This document shows, in pieces, positions 1-10,332 of a stretch of 64,000 nt of DNA. Positions within the stretch are counted from its first letter, which is position 1. Every line of letters begins with the position of its first letter. The position numbers and the translations under genes were made by a program. Source of the DNA: Dromiciops gliroides (Eukaryota > Chordata > Mammalia > Microbiotheria > Microbiotheriidae); NCBI RefSeq assembly GCF_019393635.1, contig NC_057861.1, positions 740,394,732-740,458,731 on the forward strand. The letters run 5' to 3'. The notes below the pieces were generated by a model that saw nothing but the letters and a program-made list of their open reading frames with translations, was not told where the DNA came from and made no database searches.

Positions 1-660
1 TAGTAGATAACAACTCAGAGGGGCAGCATTTTCACTGTTGGTGTTTCTCAGAGTGTATAGTTGATGATAATGCTTGGAGGAGGGAGAAAGATGATAACCT
101 GTGGATCTTCATTGCAGCAGAGTTATGTGGCTGTAAGAATGAGGTGTCCTTCCCAAAGACAGAGACTTAGGTGTTTTCCTGGTGCAATTTTGAAGAGGAA
201 AAGAGGACATGATTCTAGTTTGCTGGATCATACCAATGAGCTGCCCAAAGTCTTTGACTCAGAACATTGTCAAGATTTTTTTTGACATTTTCTTTATGAA
301 AATAGAATATCAAGAATTTGCAGTAGAGAGAAAAAAGTTAAGGAATAGAGAAGTATGGGAGACTGACGAGACACACTCTGTCCTGCTTCTAGTGAGACAG
401 AGGCATCAGGGAAACCAAGACAACATGAGAGGCAGCCAAGATCTGAGAATAACTTTGAAAAGCCAGGGTATCCATGCTTTCTTTCCATATCAATCCCATA
501 TAAAAACGCTTTGTAATCAATGGAATTATAACGCCAAGTCAAAATTACAGACAAAGATGTTTCCACTGTAGCTACCATCTGCTCTTGTGCATAAAGTACC
601 AATTGCTAGAATATGCCTTTTAAAGGAAAGAACTAATGCGGTAAACATTTTAGTATTTTA
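1..660. other. Single-copy-like sequence, nothing recognised
   Basis: I see no SINE, LINE or simple-repeat signature here. A 120-codon open frame (209-571, plus strand) overlaps a 102-codon frame on the other strand. Neither has a recognisable motif, signal peptide or splice context, so both look like chance frames. Confidence 0.5.
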
Positions 661-779
661 AAATCGGGCCCCAGGGTAAAATGAGATATTTGCTTCCCAG
701 CAATTTTCTTGGAAATTACTTCATAGAACATTAGACAGACCTATAACCCAGGGAAAGGACCATAAACACATTCCACAGC

Positions 780-1030
780 CTAATATGAATGATTTCTGTA
801 TTACCTACACCTGTGTCCCCTCCCTATTACTTTGAATAAATTAGAGTTGCCTTACTATTATCTCCATTTATGGAATAGTCTCCCTGTAGTTTGTGCTTAC
901 TTATCTGTTTTATTGGATTCCCCAATAGAATAGAAGCTCCCTGAGGGCAGGAACTGCTTTTTGTCTTTGTGTTTCTGGTACCTAGCAGAGAATCTGCAAA
1001 TACCAAGCACGTGATAAATTTATCCTATTA
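780..1030 (+). mobile_element. L2-like LINE 3' end fragment
   Basis: The text at 925-1015 follows the ending I remember for L2: 'agaagctccctgagggcagg', then a T-rich stretch, then a decayed form of the ending about a frequently used element and a daily-updated size ('cctagcagagaatctgc'). It is degraded and has no target duplication, as expected for an ancient copy. Confidence 0.6.
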
Positions 1031-1039
1031 TTTTTGAGT

Positions 1040-1165
1040 TTGTGACCTTTGATGAGTGACCAACACTAAAAATATCTGGGAATCTATTTCCTCTCCTATG
1101 AAATGGGGATGATAAAATACCTGTCTCAGGTTTGTGATAAGGGCCAGGTGAGATAATGGATGCAG
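1040..1165 (+). mobile_element. MIR-like SINE, 3' half
   Basis: It shows the MIR order of 'ctcctatgaaatggggatgataaa', then 'acctgtctcaggtttgtgataagg', which matches the usual 'cctcacagggttgttgtgagg' motif. It is a degraded fragment; the tRNA-like head is not evident. Confidence 0.5.
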
Positions 1166-1669
1166 AAGAATGTACTTTGAAGAGTAAAATGTGTTATCCC
1201 AATGTTCAGCATTAACATTATTTTCTCATTGGCTTCCATTATGATCACAGAGATGCTTTCCTTGGAGGAGAATAAAATGACCCCAGCACATAATAAAAAG
1301 CTTCTTAAGAACATTAACTTCACTTGAGGGAGCGGGATGCACTTGTTATAAGGTACCATCAATGAATTGAATTCTTCTTCAGCAGCCCTGAAAGAGGAAT
1401 TTGTCAAGTGGGCAGTCAGCCAATTCTCAGCATCTCTAGTGTGCTCACAAGCTCCTTTGTCTACACAGCCATGTAGACCAAGGTAGCCTTCCAAGTGGTC
1501 ACAGGTGCTCCTTTAGGCCCCACCAAGGAAATATATCCTCGCTGTTTGGTTCAACCTCTGAAAGCCACTCTGTCCTGATATTTCTGTTCCATTATTTGCT
1601 TTCTTTTAGGAAGACAATGAGGTTTTTCATACTGGTGCAAATAAAATTCCAAAGCTGCAGTTTTGCTGC
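1166..1669. other. No recognised feature
   Basis: No repeat motif or convincing coding potential is visible. A 122-codon frame on the minus strand (1126-1494) has no recognisable domain and overlaps the MIR fragment, so I treat it as chance. Confidence 0.45.
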
Positions 1670-1685
1670 TGAAAATATATAGACA

Positions 1686-1861
1686 TGGGCAGCTAGGTGG
1701 CTCAGTGGATAGAGCACCAGCCCTGGAGTCAGGAGTACCTGAGTTCAAATCTGGCCTCAGACACTTAACACTTACTAGCTGTGTGACCCTGGGCAAGTCA
1801 CTTAACCCCAATTGCCTCACTAAAAAAAAAAAAAAAAAGATTAAAAAAAAAAAGAAAAAAA
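1686..1861 (+). mobile_element. Short CORE-SINE (WSINE1-like), complete with target duplication
   Basis: It begins 'tgggcagctaggtgg' and carries tRNA-like promoter boxes ('gtggctcagtggatagagc' and 'gagttcaaatctgg'), then the CORE block 'tagctgtgtgaccctgggca', and ends in an A-rich tail. Flanking 15-bp direct repeats gaaaatatatagaca lie at 1671-1685 and 1862-1876. Long target repeats and an A-tail indicate L1-type target-primed insertion. Confidence 0.93.
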
Positions 1862-1864
1862 GAA

Positions 1865-1975
1865 AATATATAGACACACACATATGTAGAGATACACACA
1901 TATGTGGGTGAAGATATTTATATAAATCTCTCTATACACACATATATGTATGTGGATATAAGTGTATGTACACAT
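1865..1975. repeat. AC/AT-rich microsatellite, imperfect
   Basis: Short runs of ACACAC, ATATGT and TGTATG are mixed together. It starts in the target repeat at the end of the SINE tail, a common place for microsatellites to be born. Confidence 0.6.
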
Positions 1976-2149
1976 CGATCTCATTTAGTGGGGAAAGAGG
2001 GAGCGTGTGGGGGAGGAGGCTTGAGTATAATGACTTTTCCTTCTCTTTCGGCTCATATTTATTTCTATGCTATCAGAGAAGATGTTGGGAATTGATAACC
2101 TCATGTCAGGTCAAGGAACAACAGTCTCTACCCTGCACATAGTATGGTC

Positions 2150-2375
2150 AAGAGGAAAGGATTTGACCAGTGAATAGAGCTCTAGACCTGGAATCGAGAA
2201 GTTCCAAGTTTAAATTCTGCCTCAGACATTTCTGTCTGTCTCAGTTTTCTTACCTGTAAAATGGAGATAATAATAACACCTACCTCACAGGGTTGTTGTG
2301 AGGCTCAAATGAGGTAATATTTATAAAGCACTTAGCACATTGCCTGATGCTTAGTAAATGCTTAGTAAATCCTCT
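2150..2375 (+). mobile_element. MIR-like SINE, near full length
   Basis: The tRNA-like head ('agtgaatagagctctagacc') is followed by the CORE trace, then 'cttacctgtaaaatggagat', 'cctcacagggttgttgtgag', and the L2-like end 'aaagcacttagcacattgcc'. It is interrupted at its end by the SINE that follows. Confidence 0.75.
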
Positions 2376-2383
2376 TTCTCCTC

Positions 2384-2388
<5 letters not shown>

Positions 2389-2445
<57 letters not shown>

Positions 2446-2592
2446 TTTGCAGGGAAATGAGAGTTAAGTGACTTACCCAGGGTCACACAGCTAGTAAGTG
2501 TCAAATGTCTGAGGTCAGATTTGAACTCGGGTCCTCCTGGATTCAGGACTCGTGCTTTATCCATTGTGACACCTAGCTGCCCCCCCCCCCCT
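2389..2592 (-). mobile_element. Short CORE-SINE with a (CT)n / (AG)n tail
   Basis: Reverse-strand SINE body at 2451-2592, from 'gcagggaaatgagagttaag' to 'cacctagctgcc'. Where the poly(T) of the reverse A-tail should be there is a (TC)n run of about 50 bp (2389-2438). The A-tail has evidently mutated into an expanding dinucleotide. A run of C at 2580-2591 marks the SINE's 5' end. Confidence 0.88.
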
Positions 2593-3120
2593 TTCTAACT
2601 TGAGAAAAATCTGCCTCACTTTTGTTATATGAATGTGAACTGGCTAAGAGCTACTACTGAGCTGATACTCTGACCTTAGGGAGCTATACCTTTCCAGTCA
2701 CCACAACCTGGCAGATTGACTCTGACCTTGTTCATGAAGAATTGAAGCCCAGGACTTGGTAGCAGGGAGAATTGCTCAGTAGAAACCACTGAAGCCATTA
2801 GGGCAATAGCTATTGAGGAAGCCAGAGCAGTCCAAGGGAAAAAAAGAGGGAGGGAACAAAAGGGATCTTACTTCCAGGAGGGGGGCCACCAAAAAATCAT
2901 GGCTAGGTGTAGTAAGAGTGGGGCAATGATAGCAGCCCTTCAGTATCAGGGATATGATAGGCGCTGGCCATAAACATTCCCTACATGTATGCCTCACAAT
3001 TTTTCCCCATGTGAAACTATTTTTTCACTAATGGCATACCTGTATCAGACTGTGCCTTGAATTCATGGGAAGAGTGTTCTGTGGCTCCCTTGCTTACAAT
3101 GCTGTTTCAGAAATAGCATG
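2593..3120. other. No recognised feature
   Basis: Mixed-composition sequence. I see no repeat consensus, splice-flanked frame or structured RNA. Confidence 0.45.
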
Positions 3121-3300
3121 GTAAGGTTCAAATCCCACCCTCCCCTCCATCTCTTAACACTTCAAGCCTGTGTGACCTTGGGTAACCCATTTCACTGCTA
3201 TGTCCTCAGTTTTCTCAAGTGTAAAGTGAGGGAGGTTGGAGTAGAAGGATTCTAAGTCCCTCTGTGCCTCTAAATTCATGATGTTATGATTTTATAAAAC
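3121..3300 (+). mobile_element. MIR-like SINE
   Basis: It shows 'aggttcaaatcccacc', 'gcctgtgtgaccttgggtaa', 'cctcagttttctcaagtgta' and a 3' end like 'tctaagtccctctgtgcctc'. This is the MIR order, and it is strongly diverged. Confidence 0.7.
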
Positions 3301-3389
3301 GATTCTATTCCTTATACCAATTTCTTAAATTTTAATTTGTGTATTATAGTTAATACAAAGAATAATATACAAAGAATAGTCTTCGTGAC

Positions 3390-3525
3390 AACACAGGGTC
3401 TGACACATAGTAGATACTTAATGATGTTAATTGAATAAATGAATGAGTGTGTGTGTATGAGAGAGAGACACACACCAGAGACAGAGAGAGACAGAGAGAG
3501 AGACAGAAACAGAAATACCTGGGTT
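3390..3525. repeat. L2 tail fragment followed by GT/GA microsatellite
   Basis: 'ctgacacatagtagatactt' resembles the end of L2. From 3447 a mixed (GT)n, (GA)n and (CAGAGA)n stretch follows to about 3515. Confidence 0.6.
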
Positions 3526-3885
3526 CAGGTCCTGCTCTTGGCATATGCTGGCTGTGTGATCCAGAACAACTTAATTTAAACTTTGAGAACCCTTAAGAAT
3601 TCTCTAGAAACAGCAGCTGACCTTCATTAGTGGAGAAATGTTCTTTTCTCACTAGGAGTGTCTCCTGTATTATGACATCACTCAGCTAGGACACCCTCTC
3701 CCCATCTGTATATTGCATTCAGATAGTTATATATTTTGCATCAAATGTAATATGTCCAAAGCAAAGCCTTCACTGTCCACCATGGCCTATTTTTCTCTTA
3801 AAATATATGGTTTTGCATGTGTTTAATATTATTTACTTAGCTGTCTGGACAGCCAAAAGTAAAAGAGAGGGAGGAAAGAAACATT
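3526..3885. other. No clear feature
   Basis: The first 60 bases resemble a MIR remnant ('gctggctgtgtgatccagaa'). The rest is AT-rich with no recognised element. Confidence 0.4.
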
Positions 3886-3889
3886 TATA

Positions 3890-4135
3890 CCACACCTACT
3901 CTGTGACATTCACCGTGCTAAGTAGTCTTACAAATATTATCTCATTTGATCTTCACAGCTCTATAAGGTAGTTATTGTTTGGTATTCCCACTTAATAAGG
4001 AGGAAACTGAGACAGAGGGTAAGTGACTTGCCCAGGGTCACACAGCTAGTAAATGTCTGAGGCTGAATTTGAACTCAGGTTTTCTTGACTACAGTACCAG
4101 GACTGTATCTATTTTGCTACCAGCTGCCTCTGACA
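3890..4135 (-). mobile_element. MIR-like SINE, reverse strand, near full length
   Basis: Reading along the plus strand: 'tctcatttgatcttcacagc', 'aggaggaaactgagacagag', 'gtgacttgcccagggtcaca', 'tttgaactcaggttttcttg', and a tRNA-head remnant. This is the exact reverse of the MIR order. Confidence 0.8.
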
Positions 4136-4389
4136 CAAGTGTTAAACCAACTTAATCTATTTTTAAAAATTTTATAGATACATGCTCTCTATATCACATT
4201 ATTTCTGAATGTGTCCTTGCCCTAAAAAGACTGCCATCCCTTGTAAGAAAGAATCAAAAAGAAAGATCACAAAAGCAGTTCAGGAAAACTAGCCAACAAA
4301 CCAGCCAAGTCTGCCTTTATATTTCATGTTTTATTACAACAGTTTCCCTACCCTCCACAAAGAAAGGGGAGAATAACATTTCTTCATCT

Positions 4390-4860
4390 CTTTTTCAGGG
4401 ACACATTTAGTCATTCTTTCTAATTGCACTTCATTCAGTTGTGATTTTTCCCCATCGATATTGCTGTTGGTCTCATCTATATTGTTTTCTCAGTTCTGCT
4501 TACTTCATTTTGAATCAAGTAATATAAATCTCATGTTTCTCTTCATTCTTCATATTCATTGTTTCTTAAGGCAAAAGAATATCCCATTATATTCATTTAC
4601 TACAATTTCTTTAGCCACTCTCCCATTGATGGATATCTTACTCTTTCTTGAGCTATAACAAGAAGTATCACTTTGAATATTTTGGTGCACATAAGATTTT
4701 TTATTTCTTTCTTCGACCTCCTTGGTATATATGCCCAGAAGTGAGATTTCAGGGTCAAAAGGACTTAGATGTTTTAGTCTATCCCTTTTTTATGTTTAGC
4801 ACTTGGACATTTAAAAGAAAAGAAGATTCGATCATTAAGGAATTTATCAACAATTGATTG
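4390..4860 (-). mobile_element. L1 3' region, degraded, reverse strand
   Basis: On the plus strand it carries the landmarks I remember for the antisense of the L1 3' region: 'gcaaaagaatatcccattat', 'cactctcccattgatggata', and 'tatatgcccagaagtgagat' followed by 'cagggtcaaaagg'. Divergence is high and no ORF survives. Confidence 0.7.
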
Positions 4861-5154
4861 TATTTTCTTCTCTTTTTATTATTCATTATTGGTTTTACTT
4901 ATTATAAAAAGTCCATTGATAATTTCCAGCTGTGTTCTCTCTCAGCTCTAAGGAAGTCATGGTATGTCATTGTTAATATTCAGTGTTCCACAACCTTTGA
5001 CACTGGGATCCTACAGAGAATGAGGAATGGGCCTTCATGGTGTTTCCAAAGGATGCAGCTGTCACTTCTTGTCACACAAAGTCATAATTGCCATTCTAAC
5101 CAAAGTATTAAAGAACATCATGTTCAGGAAAATTGTTAAGAAAAACGTCTTTAT

Positions 5155-5655
5155 ACCACAGATTCAGCATTTAAAAAAATTAAATTCATTCATTCATTCA
5201 TTCATTTTTATATGTATGTATGTATGTATATATATATATACATATAACATTAAACATATTTCTGCCTTAGTCATGTTATAAGAGAAGAATCAGAGTAATG
5301 AGGAAAAACCTCAAAATAGAAAAATAACAGCACCAAAAACAAAAGAAATAGTATGGTTCAATCAGCATCTATACTCCATGGTTCTTTTCTTTTTTTTTAT
5401 GGATTTGGAGATCCCCTTCCATCATATTGTGCTGTAAGAAACAATGGGCAGGAGGAGTTCAGAGAAACCTGGAAGGACTTGCATGAACTGATGATGAGTG
5501 AGATGAGCAGAACCAGAAGAACATTGTACACAGTATCATCAACATTGTGTGTTGATCTACTGTGATGAACTAGATTTTTCTCACCAATGCAATGGTACAG
5601 AAGAGTTCCAGGGGACTCATGATGGAAGGGGATCTCCAAATCCAGCATTTTTTTA
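5155..5655 (-). mobile_element. L1 3' end with 5' inversion (twin-priming structure)
   Basis: 5155-5425 is the L1 3' end in reverse orientation. 5426-5655 is an upstream part of the same L1 end in forward orientation, recognisable by 'gagaaacctggaaggacttg', 'gagcagaaccagaagaacat' and 'ttgtacacagtatcatcaac'. The two parts share a perfect 25-bp segment, in opposite orientation, at 5401-5425 and 5619-5643. A segment inverted relative to the A-tailed 3' segment is what twin priming produces during L1 integration. An ATTC run at about 5181-5205 and a TATG/TA run to 5245 lie in the tail region. Confidence 0.75.
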
Positions 5656-5740
5656 AAGGAGGTCCAGACCCACAATTTCAAAGTACAGAGAACTTTAAGT
5701 ATGGAAATCCCTTCCATTAATATAGACCAGCTACTCATTT

Positions 5741-5985
5741 GGGGAAGCTAAATGGCACAATGGATAGAGTGCTGGACTTGGAGTCAGGGAGACTCATTTT
5801 CACAAGTTCAAATCTGGCCCCAGACACTAGTTGTGTGATCCTGGGCAAATCACTTAACTCTGTTTGCTTCAGGTTCCTTATTTGTAAAATGAGCTGGAGA
5901 AGGAATGACAAACCACTCCAGTATCTTTGTCAAGAACACCCCAAATATTGGTGTCAGACATGACTGAAATGACTGAACAACTCAG
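5741..5985 (+). mobile_element. Full-length MAR1-like CORE-SINE
   Basis: It has a tRNA-like head ('ggggaagctaaatggcacaa'), the CORE block with 'ctagttgtgtgatcctgggc', and the long 3' tail seen only in the full form: 'tgagctggagaaggaatgac', 'cactccagtatctttgtcaa', and the terminal 'tgactgaaatgactgaacaa'. Such tails usually mean a LINE partner other than L1, possibly RTE; that part is inference. Confidence 0.9.
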
Positions 5986-5989
5986 CTAA

Positions 5990-6840
5990 AGCTGCAACAT
6001 AGAAAGGGCAAGCCTCCTAGCTGCACAATATTCATCAAATGCAGGATTTGAATCTACATCTTCCTGATTCCATGGGTCACTCTCTATCTACCACGTCACT
6101 GTGCATATCACAAGGAACCAGTAATACTGGAAAACCAATAATGCCTCTTGTGGATGTGGTGATGGACAAAGGCAGCTTTTCTCTGGAGCACAGTTTCAAT
6201 ATCTATCTTATCACATTTCCTTCCTGTTATAATGACATTTAAAAAAGAACAGTCCACTTGAAAGAACAAAATGATTTATGTTTCACATGTGAAAGTAGTC
6301 ATGGAGATAGCGGACACATGGTAAAATACAGCCAACTGATTTGGTTTACCCACACATTGGGCTGAGTTGGCCGAAGATAAAATGTGTCTACGTCATTGCC
6401 CTCCCCACCTCCTCCTTGCTGCATGCATCCTCTCTGACACTCAAGGCTTTCCATGGTCAGGTTATGACCACTTCCTCCCTCACCATCACTTGTATGCACT
6501 CAGCACCCTTTGACCTCTGCCCATTTTCTTCCTAGTAGAAAAGAAAGAATAGGCATAAGGGTCATAGGGGGAAGCAAGATTCCTTCTGGTAGAGGATGAC
6601 CAATCAGTGACTGGCAAGAAGGGGAAAGGGGAAGAGGGTATTGGTAGGGAACCTAGAGTAGGGTCTGGAGCAGGGTGATAGCAGGCATTTCTGCTCAGAG
6701 TCAAGTCAGGCTGGGGCCCTCTAGGGATCTTGAAACCCAGAATTTCCTTTACCAATGAAACTATAGGTCCAGTAACCCCTCTCCCCTAGATGAAGAGGTA
6801 TCTCTTACATCATAATGTATCCCTAAAGTGTAGGAGCCCC
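5990..6840. other. No recognised feature
   Basis: Moderately GC-rich, single-copy-like sequence. Overlapping frames of 60-90 codons on both strands at 6299-6755 show no family motif. A C-run at 6838-6849 closes it. Confidence 0.45.
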
Positions 6841-6965
6841 CCCCCCCCATTGCTATGTCACCAGCCCAAATCCAGCCTGAGACCCTTACTAGCACTGTGA
6901 CCCTGGGCAAGCCATTTAATCTCTGTTTCAGTTTTCTCAACTGTCATTACCAGCACAGACAAATG
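6841..6965 (+). mobile_element. MIR/CORE-SINE fragment
   Basis: 'ccaaatccagcctgagaccc', then 'actgtgaccctgggcaagcc', then 'ctctgtttcagttttctcaa'. The 5' end lies in a C-run. Confidence 0.65.
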
Positions 6966-7084
6966 CATATCTAAATCACTGCAGATGCCCCCAGCTGTAT
7001 GGAATCAGGATTCCCATAGAAATGTATATATAACTTTAGCATACTTTCATATATATTTTTTCAGTACCATCTTATGCCATTTCC

Positions 7085-7230
7085 TTTTTTTTTTTTTCTT
7101 TTGCGGGGCAATGGGGGTTAAGTGACTTGCCCAGGGTCACACAGCTAGTAAGTGTCAAGTGTCTGAGGCCAGATTTGAACTCCTGAATCCAGGGCCGGTG
7201 CTTTATCCACTGCGCCACCTAGCTGCCCCA
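7085..7230 (-). mobile_element. Short CORE-SINE with target duplication
   Basis: Reverse-strand copy from poly(T) to 'gcgccacctagctgcccc'. The direct repeats gccatttcc lie at 7076-7084 and 7231-7239. It lacks a few bases of the usual 'gaactcaggtcctcctgaatcc' segment. Confidence 0.92.
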
Positions 7231-7239
7231 GCCATTTCC

Positions 7240-7330
7240 TTTTTAAGGCCTGAGTTCCTTGCCTTTGTATCTCCAGTCCAAGCCTAGTGCCTGGTGCATA
7301 GTAGGTGCTTAATCAGGACTTGCTAACTGT
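7240..7330 (+). mobile_element. L2-like 3' end fragment
   Basis: 'cctttgtatctccagtccaa', then 'agtgcctggtgcatagtagg' and 'tgcttaatcagg', matching the L2 end. Confidence 0.65.
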
Positions 7331-7712
7331 TTGATTTCCTTACTGGCAGTCACCTTCTTTCCATTTTCCCAGGAAGCCCCAGTTATCACTTTCTGGCCAT
7401 TCAAGCCAGCCTCCTCCTGGAAAATTGGATTAGCTCATGATAGATCATGGCTGTCTTTTTGATGTCAGTTTTTCAGAACCCAGAGTGCAGCTTTGTTGAA
7501 AAGTACTGTTTTAGATAACAGGCTTTTAATTATTCATATTTCATATGCTTTCAGACCACAATTTTGTCCAGAATTGTAACTACCTATTTTGGCACCTGGG
7601 ACAGGCTTTACAAGACCTATCATAGGGCAAATAGCACAAAATAATATTCAGTTCAACTTTTTGTTTTTAATGACAAATTCATCTGGGTTAGTAGAAGTGG
7701 GGGGGGCGGGAA
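7331..7712. other. No recognised feature
   Basis: Single-copy-like, with no repeat consensus or coding signature seen. A short G-run at 7701-7706 precedes the microsatellite. Confidence 0.4.
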
Positions 7713-7733
7713 GACACACACACACACACACAC

Positions 7734-7800
<67 letters not shown>
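7713..7800. repeat. Compound (AC)n(GA)n microsatellite
   Basis: About 10 AC units are followed by 30 or more uninterrupted GA units (7741-7800). It is polypurine on the plus strand. Confidence 0.97.
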
Positions 7801-7802
<2 letters not shown>

Positions 7803-7875
7803 AAAGGATACCAATTCCTATGGCAAGAAATCCCAGGATTACTTGAAGTCACTATTGAGGCATATGGTATCATAA

Positions 7876-8118
7876 AAATATTCAGCTATGTCTGACTTCA
7901 TGACTCCATTTGTGTTTTCTTGGCAAAGATATTGGAGTGTTTTTTTTCTTTGTTTCTCCAGCTCACTTTACAATTGAGGAAACTGACACAAACAGTGTTA
8001 AGTGACTCTCCCAGGGTCATACAGCTAGTAAGTGTCTGAGGCCAGATTTGAACTCAGGAAGATGAGTCTTCCTAACTCCAGACCTGTTGCTCTATCCACT
8101 ATATCACCTAGCTGTCCC
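7876..8118 (-). mobile_element. Full-length MAR1-like SINE, reverse strand
   Basis: Plus-strand order: 'tctgacttcatgactccatt', 'ttcttggcaaagatattgga', 'ctccagctcactttacaatt', CORE reverse 'ctcccagggtcatacagcta', and the tRNA-like head near 'cactatatcacctagctgtc'. Confidence 0.88.
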
Positions 8119-8123
8119 ATAAG

Positions 8124-8372
8124 TTGTTGTTGTTCAGTTATTTCAGTTATCCCCTGACTCTTCATGACCTAACTTGGGGTTTTCTTGGAAGAGATACTGG
8201 AGTGGTTTTCCCTTTTCTTCCCTAGCTCATTTTATGGTTAAGGAAATGGAGGCAAACAGGGTTAAGTGACTCTCCCAGGGTCACACAGCTAGTGAGTGTC
8301 TGAGGCTGGATTTGAACTCAGGTCTTCCTGATTTCAGGGCCATTACTCTAACTACTGCATTACCTAGCTGCC
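8124..8372 (-). mobile_element. Second full-length MAR1-like SINE, reverse strand
   Basis: It opens with 'gttgttgttcagttatttca', runs through 'ggttttcttggaagagatac' and the CORE reverse, and ends 'cattacctagctgccc'. It lies a few bases from the preceding copy in the same orientation. The two differ at many positions, so it is not a recent tandem copy. Confidence 0.9.
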
Positions 8373-8374
8373 CA

Positions 8375-9480
8375 TCATGAAGATAGTAGACAAAACATGC
8401 TTGTTTATTGATCAGTGAGAATACCATCTGGTAGCTTACTATTTTACTTAATTATTATTGCTAATTAAATTCTACGCACACTTGTTTCTATGTTGCTTAA
8501 AGTGTAAAAACTATCAGCACCCTATGATTTTTAATGTCCTGTACAAAGCCCCAGTTGCCAAGGCCTAGTTATATGTCTAATCTGGAAATAAGCACATATC
8601 CACTTTGGGCCAAAGTCAATGGACTTTTTCTCAATTCAAGGAACAGGTTCACCCACATTCTAATGCCTTCAAAAAGGCATATATATGTGAAAGCATAATT
8701 GAAAAGTGTTGGAAGCTCATTAGACCTTCCAATATGCTGAACCTCAGGCAACTCACAATGCAACAGTTCTGTAGTATTTGCATATAATCCTTCAGCAAAT
8801 ATGCATTGTATCCAGCTCTAGAGTCCCCCACACTCTAGACTTAAGTACCATTAATTAAATAATGCACTCAGCACTCTCTGGGAACCATTAATTATAAAAG
8901 GTAGCTGACTCTGAAGCTGATTCCCAGGCTCCACTTTAACAGGAGTGCAATAACTTAGCACCAAAGGAAATATTTGAAGAAGGTCACCTTCCAAGCCATC
9001 GGAAGCTGCAGCTGTCAAAGAAAGTAAATGACAAAGCTTCCTGAATCCAAGCCTGCCTTTTAACACCACTTGAAATGGCGGGCTGAAACACTAGATGGGG
9101 AGAGCAACGTTTCAGATTGAAGAGTTACTTTCTCCTCAAAATTCATTTCTCCCAAGTAAGACGCAAGTAAATAGGAAGTAATCCTTTTTTTCATTTCGGC
9201 TGAATACCAGGGAAAGGTAATGTCAGCAGAAGATTTAGGGACAAATAAAGCCCACTCTTTGTAAGCTTGGCCCAAGGTAGAAAATCTAGGCAGCTGCTCT
9301 CTGCTAGGCAGGACCACCTGGACTTGGGGGTAGACCACCCTTCCTTTGCAAGAGGAGGACACCAGGAGACAAGAACCTGAGATAAGGACATCCAACTTAC
9401 CTCCAGGATGGAGGTAGTGTGTGGTCACATCAATTTCCCTGTATTACACAAGCTTCCCCTTTCATATAACACCCACTTCA
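8375..9480. other. Single-copy stretch, candidate regulatory sequence
   Basis: About 1.1 kb free of recognised repeats, which is long for this window. It contains homeodomain-type TAAT cores ('taccattaattaaataatgc', 'gaaccattaattataaaagg') and a CAGCTG E-box at about 9010. A 122-codon minus-strand frame (9060-9428) has no family resemblance. No conservation data are available, so this is only a candidate. Confidence 0.3.
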
Positions 9481-9535
9481 TTGCAAGGTATATGCTATGT
9501 CCTGTAAGGTGTCTGAAGGATACAATATGCTAGAT

Positions 9536-9718
9536 CAGGGCTTCTTAAACTTTTTCCACTCATGGCCCCTTTTCGCCTGAGAAATTTTTACATGACCCCA
9601 GGTATGTAAGTACATGAAATAGGCATACATAATTTTTTGCTGTTACCAATTTTTGCAACCCCCACATTCAGTTACCCAACCCCATATGGTGTTGCAACCC
9701 ACAGTTTAAAAAGCTTTG
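9536..9718. mobile_element. hAT-like non-autonomous DNA transposon (MITE)
   Basis: The ends 'cagggcttcttaaacttttt' and 'cacagtttaaaaagctttg' form an imperfect terminal inverted repeat. Flanking 8-bp repeats tgctagat (9528-9535) and tgctggag (9719-9726) agree at 6 of 8 positions, and 8 bp is the hAT target size. The interior resembles a widespread mammalian repeat that mentions 'tgaccccaggtatgtaagta' and 'gcaacccccacattcagtta'. Confidence 0.75.
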
Positions 9719-9726
9719 TGCTGGAG

Positions 9727-10198
9727 AAGTAGTTGAGACCTTGGTTAGGGTATTTCAAAGGCTATGCCAAGCATTGGATTTCTCATCCTAAACTTGATGG
9801 TTTATTAATCTCTCAAAGGATGGAACTAAAGTGGTCAAGCTGTTGAATAACTTGGAAATGAAAACATCTGCCCAATGAGACCCAACACCAGCCCTGGCAT
9901 GGGCTCATGATGCTGAGCTGTCCTCCCACCTCAACCACACATTTCACAGTATGGCTCCCGGCTTCCTCATGGGGGCCAGTAAAATGAACTGGGAAATGAA
10001 GCATTCTAATTGGAAGCAAACACTTTTTCCTCATCCCAGGAAGGCCTCTGTTATTAATTAGTATACTCAGATTTCCACTTAGGAATTATTTAGAGTTGGC
10101 AGATTAACAGAGAACTTGCTACCTCATCCTCGTTTTCATTCTTAGGCTACTTGGTTTCTGATTATAGCACTTACTGTTCTCCCTGTTATATTTTCTAA
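9727..10198. other. No recognised feature
   Basis: Single-copy-like; no repeat or coding signature seen. Confidence 0.4.
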
Positions 10199-10332
10199 GA
10201 GGAGAGACAGAGACAGAGACAGAGAGACAGAGAGAGAGGAGAAGGAGGAGGAGGAGGAGGAGGAAGGAAAAAGGAGGAAGAGGAGGAGGAAGAGAAAAAG
10301 AATAGAGGAGAAAGGGAAGGGAAGAGGAGGGG
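10199..10332. repeat. Purine-rich GA/GGA low-complexity tract
   Basis: CAGAGA-type units pass into GGAGGA and GAAGAG units, almost free of pyrimidines from about 10224. Confidence 0.9.

Noticed and set aside
1663..1911. A recurring peptide family of the type 'GGAVDKALALDSGGPEFKSGLRHLTLTS' in outline, seen at many loci (also 22870, 32802, 40214, 51843, 62418, 62632), and its reverse-strand partner
   Set aside because: These are the two-strand translations of the short SINE. Recurrence follows the SINE, not a protein family.
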